A stretch of DNA of 64,000 bases from Clostridia bacterium (GCA_017399145.1 JAFQEG010000021.1:1-64000); one strand, 5' to 3'. Shown: positions 17,657 through 27,021, numbered from the stretch's first letter. Translations and numbers: made by a program. The notes: generated from the sequence alone by a model not told the origin.

Positions 17657-20371
17657 ATGGCAAATTTTATAATCAAAAACGGAAGACTAATTGAATATAA
17701 GGGTGACGACTATCGTGTCGTAATCCCCGACACAGTTGAAATAATAGAGTCAACTGCCTTTAGAAACGAATACATATCCCCTCACATTATTAGCGTAACA
17801 ATGGGGGATAGTGTAAGGGAAATTAAGGACCAAGCCTTTTATCTTTGCACAGGCTTAAAACAGCTAGAAATCGGACAAGGGGTCGAGGTAATTGGAAAAT
17901 ATGCCTTTGCAGGGTGTAAGAATTTAACCTCTGTAACTATTCCAAGGGGAGTAAAATCCCTTGAAAGAAGTGCCTTTGAGTCTTGCCTTAGCCTAGAGGA
18001 AATAGTAGTAGATGAAGAAAATCAATACTACACCTCTGTTGATGGTGTTTTATACACCAAGGATAAGAAAGCACTTATCGCATATCCAAACGGAAAAAGG
18101 GACAAGTGCTTTTCTGTCCCAATGGGCACAGAGACAATAGGAGTCGGTGCATTCGGGAAAAATAGATGGCTTGAGAAAATAGAGGTGCCTCAAACTATTA
18201 CAAAAATTGGCACAAGCGCCTTTTGGGAATGTAAGGGACTTGAAGAGGTAAGAATTCTTGGAAATATAACAAGGCTTGAAAAATATACCTTTGGACGTTG
18301 TAAATCCTTAAAGGAAATAGTAGTCCCTAAAACCGTTGTGGAAATACGCGCAGGCGCCTTTGTAGATTGCGTTGGACTAACAAGGGTTGAATTACAAGAG
18401 GGTGTTGAAATAATAGGAGAAAAAGCATTTATAGAATGTATTCTGCTAGAATCAATAAACCTACCTAGCACGGTTAAAAAAATAGGCGAGAGTGCCTTTA
18501 AATCCTGTCGTGCACTTAAGGAAATCGCCATAAACATCACAGAGTGTATAGAAAGAGATGCCTTTTGCGACTGTACAAGCCTAAGAAGTGTTACCCTAAC
18601 AGGCGTAAGAGAAATAGGCACTTGTGCATTCTATGGCTGTAAGGGACTTAAATCAGTTGATATAGGAATGGGCACGGAGATAATTGAATGTGATGCCTTT
18701 CAGGATTGCACAGCCCTTGAAAAAATCACAATGCAAGAGGGAATAGAGAAAATTGAGGACTCTGCCTTTAGTCACTGTATGAGTCTTAAGGAAATAGCCT
18801 TGCCAAACACCGTTACAATAATGGGGTCAAAGCTTTTTAGTGGCTGTACAAGACTAGAGAGGGTAAATCTACCAAGCAACGTCTTAGAAATTAAAAATAA
18901 TACCTTTGAGGATTGCTTCTGCCTTAAAGACGTAATCCTACCTAAGAGCTTAGAGAAAATCGGCGAGAGTGCCTTTGATAATTGCGTAGCCCTTGAAAAA
19001 ATCGACCTACCCGATTCAGTAAGAATTATTGAAAGAGGCGCCTTTAGGAATTGTAAGCAACTACTATGCGTTACGTTGCCCGCTTGTCTTACCACACTTT
19101 CAACGGGAGTATTTTTAAGATGCGAACAGCTAAGTCAGGTGTTTTTAAATGAGGGCTTAACAACAATTGAGGACAGAGTTTTTAAGGAATGCACAAGCCT
19201 TAAGTCAATTACAATACCAAAAAGCCTTTTGCAGATTAGACAGAAAGCATTTGTAGACTGTACGGCCCTTAAGTATATTGAATTTCTTGGCACAGACCTA
19301 GACGTTGACCCCCTTGCCTTTCAGGGGTGCGAGTCCCTTGTAAGTGTAAAAACACCAAGGGAGTTTGATAAAGAGGTTAGCTGGTGGACCACTAGATTTA
19401 CAGGTGACGTTGTATGTATTAGCGCAATCGAGAATTTTTACGAGGGATCAAATCTTTTCGACTACATAATCAAGGACGTGCTATCAGTAGTTGGAATTTT
19501 ATTAAATGCTGAAAAATCAGACCTTTTATGTAAGCTTTTTGAATGGACAAATAAGCTTACCCTAGACGATTATGACAAGCTAATTAAAAGAGTACAAAAG
19601 GTAGGTAAGCCTGAATTAACTGCATCCTTGCTTGAAAGCAGAAACAAAAATTTCACAAAAGAAGCAATACAGGAATACGAAAGCGTAAGGCTGGAGGAGG
19701 AAATGAGTCTTGATACCTACACCCTAAAGAAGCTATGGGGTGAAAATGGCTATATCATAAGTGGCATTGAGGGACAGGACATATTCGTAGTTGAAATTCC
19801 TGCCACCTATGGAAAAACAAGAGTTGTAGAAATAGGCAAGCGCGCCTTTAGAAATAAAAGAGATATAAGAGAAATTACTCTATCAGAGGGGATTTTGGAA
19901 ATAGGCCCCTGCGCCTTTGACGGCTGTGGTCAGCTAAAGGAAATTAACCTAAATGAGGGTATAACCAAAATTGGCTATTCAGCCTTTAGAAATTGTAGGG
20001 CACTTGAAAAAATAGAAATTCCTAAAACAACAGAATTGCTAGACAATGGTGTATTTGAGGGCTGTGAAGCGCTTGTGGAAATAGAAATCCCTGAGGGAAT
20101 AAAGGAAATCCGTGGCAATACCTTTGAGAGCTGTAAGAGTCTTGCAAGGGTGGACTTGCCCACTAGCCTTTGGTCAATCGGCGCAAGGGCATTTAAGGAT
20201 TGCACAAGCCTTAAGGAAATTTACATTCCACTAGGCGTTGAGAGGGTAAACAAGGACGCATTCCTAAATTGCAAGGACTTAACAATCTATTGCGAGGCAG
20301 AGGAAAAGGGTAAATATTGGCACGAGGAATGGAACCCCGACAATTTACCGGTTGTATGGAACCATAAGTAA
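17657..20371 (+). CDS. Large cytosolic LRR_5 protein with helical module
   Basis: The 904-residue protein carries about 20 LRR_5 repeats (~25-560), including the insert SVDGVLYTKDKKALIAYP, then SWWTTRF (~573) with a diverged helical module (SDLLCKLFEW, ASLLESRNKNFTKEA) and a C-terminal set of LRRs ending in the KYWHEEWNPDNLPVVW cap. No secretion signal is seen. It is the last LRR gene of the block. Its stop codon overlaps a short stem-loop array, after which rsmE begins. The function is unknown; protein binding is likely. Confidence 0.85.
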   Translation: MANFIIKNGRLIEYKGDDYRVVIPDTVEIIESTAFRNEYISPHIISVTMGDSVREIKDQAFYLCTGLKQLEIGQGVEVIGKYAFAGCKNLTSVTIPRGVKSLERSAFESCLSLEEIVVDEENQYYTSVDGVLYTKDKKALIAYPNGKRDKCFSVPMGTETIGVGAFGKNRWLEKIEVPQTITKIGTSAFWECKGLEEVRILGNITRLEKYTFGRCKSLKEIVVPKTVVEIRAGAFVDCVGLTRVELQEGVEIIGEKAFIECILLESINLPSTVKKIGESAFKSCRALKEIAINITECIERDAFCDCTSLRSVTLTGVREIGTCAFYGCKGLKSVDIGMGTEIIECDAFQDCTALEKITMQEGIEKIEDSAFSHCMSLKEIALPNTVTIMGSKLFSGCTRLERVNLPSNVLEIKNNTFEDCFCLKDVILPKSLEKIGESAFDNCVALEKIDLPDSVRIIERGAFRNCKQLLCVTLPACLTTLSTGVFLRCEQLSQVFLNEGLTTIEDRVFKECTSLKSITIPKSLLQIRQKAFVDCTALKYIEFLGTDLDVDPLAFQGCESLVSVKTPREFDKEVSWWTTRFTGDVVCISAIENFYEGSNLFDYIIKDVLSVVGILLNAEKSDLLCKLFEWTNKLTLDDYDKLIKRVQKVGKPELTASLLESRNKNFTKEAIQEYESVRLEEEMSLDTYTLKKLWGENGYIISGIEGQDIFVVEIPATYGKTRVVEIGKRAFRNKRDIREITLSEGILEIGPCAFDGCGQLKEINLNEGITKIGYSAFRNCRALEKIEIPKTTELLDNGVFEGCEALVEIEIPEGIKEIRGNTFESCKSLARVDLPTSLWSIGARAFKDCTSLKEIYIPLGVERVNKDAFLNCKDLTIYCEAEEKGKYWHEEWNPDNLPVVWNHK

Positions 20372-20460
20372 AAAGCACAAGGCTTTTTACAGTTATGAGT
20401 TGCGTTGCAACGTTATGAATTTGCCAAAATTATAACTGCGAGTTAATGCTCGCATTAAGG
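20370..20460. repeat. Short stem-loop array (GTTATGAA type)
   Basis: It starts like the 12187 array: AAAAAGC, ACAAG, GCTTTTT overlapping the stop codon, then ACAGTTATGA. Hairpins GTTGC/GCAAC and TGCGAG/CTCGCA and the linkers GTTATGAA and TATAAC follow. It seems to be a shortened member of the same family. Confidence 0.6.
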
Positions 20461-20467
20461 AGCTAAT

Positions 20468-21205
20468 ATGCCAAGATTTTTTATAAGACAAAATCAAATT
20501 GAAAATGATTTAATACATATTGTAGGCGAGGATGCTCACCATATTGCAAGGGCACTTCGTATGGCACAGGGTGAAAAAATAGAGGTTGTTGATATGCAAT
20601 CCAACCTCTACAATTGCACTCTTGTGGAATTTATACAGGACAAGGAGGTAGTGGCAAAAATCGACAGTCAAGAAAAGTGCGATACCGAGCCAAGCCACAA
20701 AATAACCTTGTACCAAGCACTACCAAAAAGCGACAAAATGGAAACCATAATCCAAAAATCGGTGGAGTGTGGTGTTTTTGAAATTGTACCCTTTAACTCT
20801 GAAAGGTGCATTGCCAAGCTTGACAAAAAGGATAGCGACAAAAAAATCGCAAGATGGCAAAAAATTGCAGAGGGTGCGTCAAAGCAAAGTGGCAGAGGCT
20901 TAATACCACAGGTAAAGGAGGTCCTTTCCTTTGCCCAAATGATAGAGGACGCAAAAAAGAAGGACCTAGTCCTATTTTGCTACGAGGCAGAAAACGGTGA
21001 AACTATCAAAAATGCTCTTTCCCAAGTAAAGCCAACCGACACAATAGCCCTAATTGTAGGCAGTGAGGGTGGCTTTAGCATAAAGGAGGCTGAGCAAATT
21101 AAACAAAACGGAATAAAAAGCGTAGGCTTAGGCAAAAGAATCTTGCGTTGTGAGACTGCACCAGCCTTTGCTCTTGCGTGCATTATGTACGAAACTGAGC
21201 TTTGA
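20468..21205 (+). CDS. rsmE: 16S rRNA (uracil-1498-N3)-methyltransferase RsmE
   Basis: RsmE methylates U1498 of 16S rRNA with S-adenosylmethionine. The 245-residue protein has an N-terminal PUA-like part (HHIARALRMAQGEKIEVVD) and a SPOUT methyltransferase domain. Typical motifs are QALPKSDKMETIIQKSVE, GGFSIKEAEQ and the C-terminal knot SVGLGKRILRCETAPAFAL. In many Gram-positive genomes it directly follows prmA in the dnaK operon; here 14 kb of LRR genes lie between them. An AAGGAG ribosome site precedes the ATG. No clear promoter of its own is seen, so it may be read from the LRR operon. Confidence 0.95.
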   Translation: MPRFFIRQNQIENDLIHIVGEDAHHIARALRMAQGEKIEVVDMQSNLYNCTLVEFIQDKEVVAKIDSQEKCDTEPSHKITLYQALPKSDKMETIIQKSVECGVFEIVPFNSERCIAKLDKKDSDKKIARWQKIAEGASKQSGRGLIPQVKEVLSFAQMIEDAKKKDLVLFCYEAENGETIKNALSQVKPTDTIALIVGSEGGFSIKEAEQIKQNGIKSVGLGKRILRCETAPAFALACIMYETEL

Positions 21206-21264
21206 TTTTTAGTCAATTTCACAACAAAAATAGCAATTTTCACAAAAAAATGTGAAAAAAACTA

Positions 21265-21293
21265 TTGAAAATTTAATAATTATAGTGTAATAT
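21265..21293 (+). promoter_or_regulatory. Promoter of the CdaR-like regulator
   Basis: TTGAAA (21265-21270), 17 bases, TAATAT (21288-21293). A TTTTCACA/TGTGAAAA palindrome (21237-21258) lies just upstream and could be an operator or a weak end of the rsmE transcript. Confidence 0.6.
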
Positions 21294-21347
21294 AGATATA
21301 CCAAGTGCAAAATTGCACAAAATTATCAGTTTTAACTGGAGGTTATT

Positions 21348-22433
21348 ATGTCAAACAGATTATTCCAGGGCATCATTCATCAAATGCACGATGCAGTTGA
21401 CAGAGTTATCGGTGTTACCGACGAAACAGGCTCTGTTATTGCTTGTAGTGACCTTTCGATTATTGGCGAAAATCGTGCTAAGGTAAAGGAGGAAATGGCT
21501 TTCACAACTGACCGTATGGTTATTGACGGCTATACCTACCACCATATCGGCAATGGCACAAAGCCAGAGTTTATGGTATTCGTTGAGGGCGAGGACAAGA
21601 GTGCTGAAAGGTACGCATCTATTCTTTCAATCACGTTGTCAAGCATTAAAGGCTATCACGACGAAAAATGCGATAAGAGCTCATTTATCAAAAATATCAT
21701 TATGGATAACATTCTTCCAAGCGATATTTATGCAAAGAGCAAGGAGCTTCACTTTGACGGCAACGAGCCAAGAGTTGCTTTCCTTATTAGATTCTATACA
21801 AGGACAGAAATTCTTCCCTTTGATATCGTTCAAAATATGTTCCCGGAAAAATCAAGAGATTTCGTTATCAGCACAGGCGAGCAGGACATAGTTTTAGTAA
21901 AGGCACTTGAGCAGGACGCAACACCATCAGACGTTGAAAAGCTTGCGCAGGATATCGCTGATACAGCAGGTGCAGAGTTTTACTGTAAGGTTGGTATCGG
22001 TATCGGTACGATAGTATCAAACGTAAAGGACCTTGCACGCTCATACAAGGAATCTCAAATTGCAATCGAGGTTGGTAAGGTATTCGAAAGCGAAAAAGAG
22101 GTTATCAGCTACGAAAATCTTGGTATCGGTCGTTTGATTTATCAGCTTCCAACAACCCTTTGTGAAATGTTCCTAGGCGAGGTATTTAAGCACGGTAGCC
22201 TAGACACACTAGATAAGGAAACCCTTCAAACAATTCAGGTGTTCTTCGACAACAACCTAAACGTGTCCGAAACCTCAAGAAAGCTTTTCGTACACAGAAA
22301 CACACTTGTATATAGACTTGAAAAAATTAGAAAGCTTACAGGTCTTGACCTACGTCAATTCGACCATGCAATCACCTTTAAGGTTGCATTGATGGTTAAG
22401 CGCTACTTGACCTCTAAGCCAATCAAATATTAA
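21348..22433 (+). CDS. CdaR/PucR-family transcriptional regulator
   Basis: This 361-residue protein has an N-terminal sugar-diacid-recognition-like sensor (QGIIHQMHDAVDRVIGVTDETG), a GGDEF-like central part and a C-terminal PucR-type helix-turn-helix (~295-355: NNLNVSETSRKLFVHRNTLVYRLEKIRKLTG). Regulators of this type commonly sense small organic acids and activate catabolic genes. No such target operon lies next to it; the following S41 protease gene begins 38 bp downstream and may be co-transcribed. Codon use is strongly biased, as in well-expressed genes. The ligand cannot be told from sequence. Confidence 0.88.
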   Translation: MSNRLFQGIIHQMHDAVDRVIGVTDETGSVIACSDLSIIGENRAKVKEEMAFTTDRMVIDGYTYHHIGNGTKPEFMVFVEGEDKSAERYASILSITLSSIKGYHDEKCDKSSFIKNIIMDNILPSDIYAKSKELHFDGNEPRVAFLIRFYTRTEILPFDIVQNMFPEKSRDFVISTGEQDIVLVKALEQDATPSDVEKLAQDIADTAGAEFYCKVGIGIGTIVSNVKDLARSYKESQIAIEVGKVFESEKEVISYENLGIGRLIYQLPTTLCEMFLGEVFKHGSLDTLDKETLQTIQVFFDNNLNVSETSRKLFVHRNTLVYRLEKIRKLTGLDLRQFDHAITFKVALMVKRYLTSKPIKY

Positions 22434-22471
22434 GACCTCTTTGTTATAGCTGAATTTTAAAAGAGGATAAA

Positions 22472-23773
22472 ATGGACAAGCAAATTTCAATAAGGCAGGC
22501 ACTTGTGGCTATTTTAGTAACAGTGCTCGTAACTGTTAGCTTGACCTCTACCTTTGCAATTATAATAGGTAACTTCGTTTTGGCGGATATTGAGAAAACC
22601 CACCAAAATAACCTAGAAAATGCAATGGAAGGCGTTGAGGTTTTTAGCGACATAATAGAAATGTATAATTCCTTGCCGGCGGACCAACGCAATTACGATA
22701 TGTATCTAAAGCTTGCGCAAATAGATATGTATTACCGTAACTTCTACGTTAAATCAGGGGAAATCGACAACGATAATCTAACCTATGGCGTAGCAAACGG
22801 CTATATTGCAGGAATTGGCGATATGCACGGTGAATATTATACAATGGATGATTTTTCAGCATTGATAGGACAAACACAGGGCAATACTGTTGGTATCGGT
22901 GTTTACGTTACAATAGATACTGAAACCGAGTGCGTAAAAATCCTAACCGTTATGGAAAACTCACCAGCCCAAAAGGCAGGAATGAAGGCAGGAGACGTGG
23001 TTATTGCAATTGACGACGTATCCGTTACCGAAATTGGCTACTACGAGGCAATTAACCGAGTGGCAGGCAAGGAGGGCACCACAGTTAAGCTAAAGGTTTT
23101 GCGTGGAGACCAAACCCTTGACCTAGTTGCTACAAGAGAAAAATTTGAAACTCAAACGGTTTACTATCATAAATATTCCTATAATGAAAAAATCGGTGTT
23201 GTTCGTGTAATTGAATTTAATGATTCAATGCCTGGGCAATTTAAAAATGCAGTAAACAGTCTATTAGCCGACGGTTGTGAATATCTTGTATTTGATATGA
23301 GAAGCAACGGTGGTGGCACCCTTTCCTCAGCAGTTGAGGTTTTGGACTTCCTTCTACCAAAGGGCGATATAGTCTCAGCAACCGACAAGGACGGAAAGGT
23401 GCTTGAAACCTATAAGTCAGGCGTTAGCTCAATTGATGTGCCTATGGCAGTTTTGACAGACGGCTATACTGCAAGCGCAGCCGAGCTATTTACCTGTGCC
23501 CTTCGTGATTACGAAAAGGCAATAGTAGTTGGCACAACCACCTATGGTAAGGGCTCAATGCAAAACGTAATTATGCTACCAGATGGCTCAGGACTTAGAT
23601 TTACAACAAACCTATATAACCCACCAAAGTCACCAAACTATGACGGAGTTGGCATTATTCCAGATATCGAGGTTGAGCTTGATAGCTCCCTTGAAAATAT
23701 AAACTATTTTGAAATAACCGATGCACAGGACAATCAGCTAAAAGAGGCTTGCTCTGCATTGGGAAATAAATAA
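22472..23773 (+). CDS. S41 family C-terminal processing protease
   Basis: It is a membrane-anchored serine protease of the CtpA type that cleaves C-termini of extracytoplasmic proteins. The 433-residue protein has one N-terminal transmembrane helix (about 11-33), a PDZ domain (~135-215, GIGVYVTID and SPAQKAGMKAGDVV) and an S41 catalytic domain. The catalytic serine is S335 in YTASAAELF and the lysine K360 in TYGKGSMQ, with the normal spacing of 25. Followed 21 bp later by greA. The substrate is unknown. Confidence 0.93.
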   Translation: MDKQISIRQALVAILVTVLVTVSLTSTFAIIIGNFVLADIEKTHQNNLENAMEGVEVFSDIIEMYNSLPADQRNYDMYLKLAQIDMYYRNFYVKSGEIDNDNLTYGVANGYIAGIGDMHGEYYTMDDFSALIGQTQGNTVGIGVYVTIDTETECVKILTVMENSPAQKAGMKAGDVVIAIDDVSVTEIGYYEAINRVAGKEGTTVKLKVLRGDQTLDLVATREKFETQTVYYHKYSYNEKIGVVRVIEFNDSMPGQFKNAVNSLLADGCEYLVFDMRSNGGGTLSSAVEVLDFLLPKGDIVSATDKDGKVLETYKSGVSSIDVPMAVLTDGYTASAAELFTCALRDYEKAIVVGTTTYGKGSMQNVIMLPDGSGLRFTTNLYNPPKSPNYDGVGIIPDIEVELDSSLENINYFEITDAQDNQLKEACSALGNK

Positions 23774-23794
23774 GAAAGGCTAAGGAAAAAGGAA

Positions 23795-24274
23795 ATGGCA
23801 GAGAAGAAGACAAAATATACTCAAGAAGGCTTTCAAAAATTAATTGACGAGCTTGAATATTTAAAAACAGTTAGACGTGCTGAGGTTAAGGAAATGCTCA
23901 AAACAGCAAGAGATTTCGGTGACCTTTCAGAAAACAGCGAATACGACGAGGCAAGAGACCAACAGGCAAAGGTTGAGGCTCGTATTCTTGAGCTTGACGC
24001 ACTTATCAAAAATGGTGAGGTTATCTCAGACGACGCAACAGCTAACCAAATAAATATCGGCTGTACAGTAGTTATTAAATATAAGGATGGCAAGGAGGTT
24101 ACCTATCAGCTAGTAGGCTCAAACGAGGTTGACCCAATGAACAAGAAAATCTCAGACCATTCCCCAATCGGCTCAGCCCTTATCGGTAAGGTAGCAGGTG
24201 ATTCTGTAACAATCGTAACCCCAGCAGGAGAAAAGGACGCAGTAGTTGTATCCTTTGAAAAGACAAAGAAGTAA
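23795..24274 (+). CDS. greA: Transcription elongation factor GreA
   Basis: GreA enters the secondary channel of RNA polymerase and stimulates cleavage of backtracked RNA. The 159-residue length is standard. The N-terminal coiled coil holds the acidic tip region FGDLSENSEYDEARDQQ, and the C-terminal globular domain has SPIGSALIGKVAGDSV. It is followed by lysS with a 13-bp gap, a gene pair common in Clostridia. Confidence 0.97.
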   Translation: MAEKKTKYTQEGFQKLIDELEYLKTVRRAEVKEMLKTARDFGDLSENSEYDEARDQQAKVEARILELDALIKNGEVISDDATANQINIGCTVVIKYKDGKEVTYQLVGSNEVDPMNKKISDHSPIGSALIGKVAGDSVTIVTPAGEKDAVVVSFEKTKK

Positions 24275-24287
24275 TAGAGGAATTAAA

Positions 24288-25811
24288 ATGGCAGATATGA
24301 TTAACAACGAGGCCCCAATCACAGAAGAGGACCTTAGTGAGCAAAGACAAATTAGAAGGGATAAGCTGAAGGCACTCGTTGAGGAGGGCAAAAACCCCTT
24401 TGAAATTACAAAATTTGACGTAACTCACACCAGCAAGAGCGCAATTGAGCTTTTTGCAAGTCGTGAGGAAGGCCTTCAAGAGGGCGAGGAACTACCTGTT
24501 AGAGTTGCAGGTAGAATGATGTCAAAGAGAATTATGGGTAAGGCTTCCTTTGCTAACCTACTTGACGAGGAGGGCAGAGTACAGCTTTACGTTTCAAGAA
24601 ACGATATAGGCGAGGAGGAATACTCAGCCTTTAAAAAGTGGGATATCGGTGATATAATCGGTGTAAGTGGCTTGCTTTTTAGAACAAGAACAGGTGAAAT
24701 TTCTATTCACGTAAAGGAAATTACTCTTCTTGCAAAATCACTTTGCCCACTTCCAGAAAAGTATCACGGTCTTACAAATCTTGAGCAAAGATACAGACAA
24801 AGATACGTTGACCTAATTGTAAATCCTGAGGTAAAGGACACCTTCTATAAGCGCTCCCAAATCTTAAAGGAAATAAGAAACTATCTTGACGGAAAGGGCT
24901 TCTTAGAGGTTGACACACCAATTCTTGTACCAATGGAAATCGGTGCCTCCGCAAGACCCTTTAAGACCCACCATAACACCCTTGATATTGATATGACCCT
25001 TCGTATCGAAACTGAATTGTACCTAAAGCGACTAATCGTCGGTGGTATGCACAGAGTTTACGAGGTTGGTAGAATCTTTAGAAACGAGGGCATGGACACA
25101 AAGCATAACCCAGAATTTACAACAATCGAGCTTTATCAAGCCTTTGCAGACTATAAGGATATGATGGACCTTGTAGAGGAAATGTATAAGATGCTAGCCG
25201 AAAAGGTTTGTGGTAGTCAGGTAATTACATACCAGGGCACCGAAATCAATATGGGTAAGTGGGAAAGACTTACCATGGCAGAGGCAGTAAAGAAGTACGC
25301 AGGCGTTGACTATAACGACTGGGCAGACGACAAACAAGCAAGAGAGGTTGCAAAGAAGCTACACGTTGAGGTAGCAGAGGATGCAACAAAGGGCAGAGTG
25401 CTTATTGAAATCTTCGATGCATATGTTGAGGAAAAGCTAATTCAACCTACATTTATTTACGACTATCCAGTTGAAAATAGCCCACTTGCAAAGAGAAAGC
25501 CAGAAAACCCAGCCTTTACAGAAAGATTTGAGTACTTTATCAACGCAACCGAATACGGAAACGCATTCAGCGAGCTAAACGACCCAATCGACCAAAAGGA
25601 ACGCTTTGAGAAGCAGGTAGCCGAAAAGCTCAAGGAAGAGCCCGACTCCAAGGCAGAGGTAGACTACGACTACGTAACCGCCCTCGAATACGGTATGCCC
25701 CCAACAGGTGGCCTCGGCTTCGGCATCGACCGCCTCGTAATGCTCCTCACCGACTCCGCCTCAATCCGTGACGTGCTCCTATTCCCAACCATGCGCCCAG
25801 AGATAAAATAA
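24288..25811 (+). CDS. lysS: Lysyl-tRNA synthetase, class II
   Basis: LysS charges tRNA-Lys. The product is 507 residues from the ATG at 24288, chosen over an upstream in-frame ATG at 24246 because that one lies inside greA while 24288 follows GAGGAATTAAA. The OB-fold anticodon domain (~60-165) precedes the class II core. Motif 2 is seen around HRVYEVGRIFRNEG with EFTTIELYQA, and motif 3 in GGLGFGIDRLVMLLT. No T-box leader is visible. A strong terminator follows. Confidence 0.97.
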   Translation: MADMINNEAPITEEDLSEQRQIRRDKLKALVEEGKNPFEITKFDVTHTSKSAIELFASREEGLQEGEELPVRVAGRMMSKRIMGKASFANLLDEEGRVQLYVSRNDIGEEEYSAFKKWDIGDIIGVSGLLFRTRTGEISIHVKEITLLAKSLCPLPEKYHGLTNLEQRYRQRYVDLIVNPEVKDTFYKRSQILKEIRNYLDGKGFLEVDTPILVPMEIGASARPFKTHHNTLDIDMTLRIETELYLKRLIVGGMHRVYEVGRIFRNEGMDTKHNPEFTTIELYQAFADYKDMMDLVEEMYKMLAEKVCGSQVITYQGTEINMGKWERLTMAEAVKKYAGVDYNDWADDKQAREVAKKLHVEVAEDATKGRVLIEIFDAYVEEKLIQPTFIYDYPVENSPLAKRKPENPAFTERFEYFINATEYGNAFSELNDPIDQKERFEKQVAEKLKEEPDSKAEVDYDYVTALEYGMPPTGGLGFGIDRLVMLLTDSASIRDVLLFPTMRPEIK

Positions 25812-25812
25812 C

Positions 25813-25842
25813 AAAAAAGCCGACCCAGTGTCGGCTTTTTTT
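25813..25842 (+). terminator. Terminator after lysS
   Basis: AAAAAAGCCGAC, loop CCAGT, GTCGGCTTTTTTT. It is a member of the GCCGAC/GTCGGC terminator family of this window. Confidence 0.92.
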
Positions 25843-25943
25843 GTGTAGTTATAGGGGGAATTATGTTATATTTGTATCACAAGGATAAATAGATGTCAAC
25901 GCAAAAACAAAAAGACTATTTCCTTTAGCTGACAACTAAAATC

Positions 25944-25970
25944 AAAAAGCCTTGCAGTGCAAGGCTTTTT
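25944..25970. terminator. Bidirectional terminator
   Basis: AAAAAGCCTTGCAGTGCAAGGCTTTTT, an almost perfect palindrome. It probably ends the AraC gene on the minus strand. Confidence 0.8.
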
Positions 25971-26042
25971 GATTTATGTATTTGTTTTTTTGTTGGGGGA
26001 GTATCTGTTTTTTTGCTTTGAGATTAATCAAAATTAAAAATT

Positions 26043-26897
26043 TTAATGAAGCTTTTTATATGCAAGGGGAGAGTAGCCAAGGCACTCCTTGAAAACTCGT
26101 ATAAAAAAGTTAGCGTCCTTATAGCCACACAGGGTAGCGATTTCATTAATTTTCATTTCGCTATTTGCAAGAAGCTCACAAGCATACTGTATACGCAATT
26201 TCATAATATATTTTGTGGGTGGCATTCCCATTATGCTTTTGAAATGCTTGTTATAAAGGCTAACACACATATTTTCCATTTTTGCAAGGGTAGCGATTTT
26301 GATGCTTGATGTATAAAATTCGTTAATGTACCTTATGGATTTAGACAATATGGATTTATCAAATTCCTCGTTTTCAATGGCTCTTGCTATTTCAATCAAA
26401 ATTCCCTCAAGATAGCTTGCTAAATCCTTAGTTTTAAATCTGTCCTTTTTAGAAAATCCGTCAAAAAGCAAATGAAAGCGCTTTGGTATTTCGTTGTTTA
26501 CAGACGTCTTATTAACCTTGGGAAATAATCCTATTTTGTACTCATTTAATATATTTTCAGCCTCAGAGCCTGTAAAGTGAACGCAATAAAAGTAAATACG
26601 CTCGCCCGTACATTTAAAGCGCCAAGGGGTGTTGGGAGGAATTATAATTACCTCGCCGGGCTTGATTAAAACCTTATTGCTTGTCATAATATCCTCTAAT
26701 TGACCTGAAATCAGATAAATTAAATAATAATCAAGTCTACCATGGTCATTTTTGTTAATATGTTGCTCCGAAGTATTTATGCAAGCACCACAGTTTACAA
26801 ACAAGGGTATCTCCTTAGTTGAATTATCACCAAAGCTTGTACTAACAACTCCCTCAGGAATAACAACGTTATCTAAATAAAATCTGCGGTCCTCCAT
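26043..26897 (-). CDS. AraC-family transcriptional regulator
   Basis: The 284-residue product starts at the ATG at 26897, preferred over one 25 codons upstream because GGGAGGC precedes it. It has an N-terminal cupin-like sensor (EVIIIPPNTPWRFKC near the middle) and a C-terminal AraC DNA-binding domain with two helix-turn-helix units (SIKIATLAKMENM and INEIATLCGYKDANFFIRVFKECLGYSP). AraC proteins with this layout usually sense a sugar or surface signal. It is divergent from the 27022 secreted LRR gene with overlapping promoters, which suggests that it controls that unit. Confidence 0.93.
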   Translation of the reverse strand: MEDRRFYLDNVVIPEGVVSTSFGDNSTKEIPLFVNCGACINTSEQHINKNDHGRLDYYLIYLISGQLEDIMTSNKVLIKPGEVIIIPPNTPWRFKCTGERIYFYCVHFTGSEAENILNEYKIGLFPKVNKTSVNNEIPKRFHLLFDGFSKKDRFKTKDLASYLEGILIEIARAIENEEFDKSILSKSIRYINEFYTSSIKIATLAKMENMCVSLYNKHFKSIMGMPPTKYIMKLRIQYACELLANSEMKINEIATLCGYKDANFFIRVFKECLGYSPLAYKKLH

Positions 26898-26962
26898 ACA
26901 GCCTCCCGTGTTAAATAATGCTATTTTTGTATTAAATGGTTTATTGAAATAGCTCTGAAAAT

Positions 26963-26991
26963 ATGATAACATAAAAATGGCAAGATGTCAA
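26963..26991 (-). promoter_or_regulatory. Promoter of the AraC gene
   Basis: On the minus strand TTGACA (26986-26991), 17 bases, TATCAT (26963-26968). It overlaps the upstream region of the divergent 27022 gene. Confidence 0.75.
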
Positions 26992-26995
26992 ATGT

Positions 26996-27001
26996 TATAA
27001 T
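26996..27001 (+). promoter_or_regulatory. -10 box of the 27022 gene
   Basis: A perfect TATAAT with no recognisable -35 box (the region 17 bases upstream is A-rich). A missing -35 is typical of activator-dependent promoters and fits control by the divergent AraC protein. Confidence 0.5.
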
Positions 27002-27021
27002 TTTTAAAGGAGGCTTATATT

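Noticed and set aside
21237..21258. Terminator after rsmE
   Set aside because: TTTTCACA/TGTGAAAA pairs, but there is no T-run on the plus strand after it, so it is only noted as a possible operator.
24246..24287. Upstream start for lysS
   Set aside because: The extra 14 codons lie inside greA, carry no conserved residues and have no ribosome site, whereas the ATG at 24288 has one.
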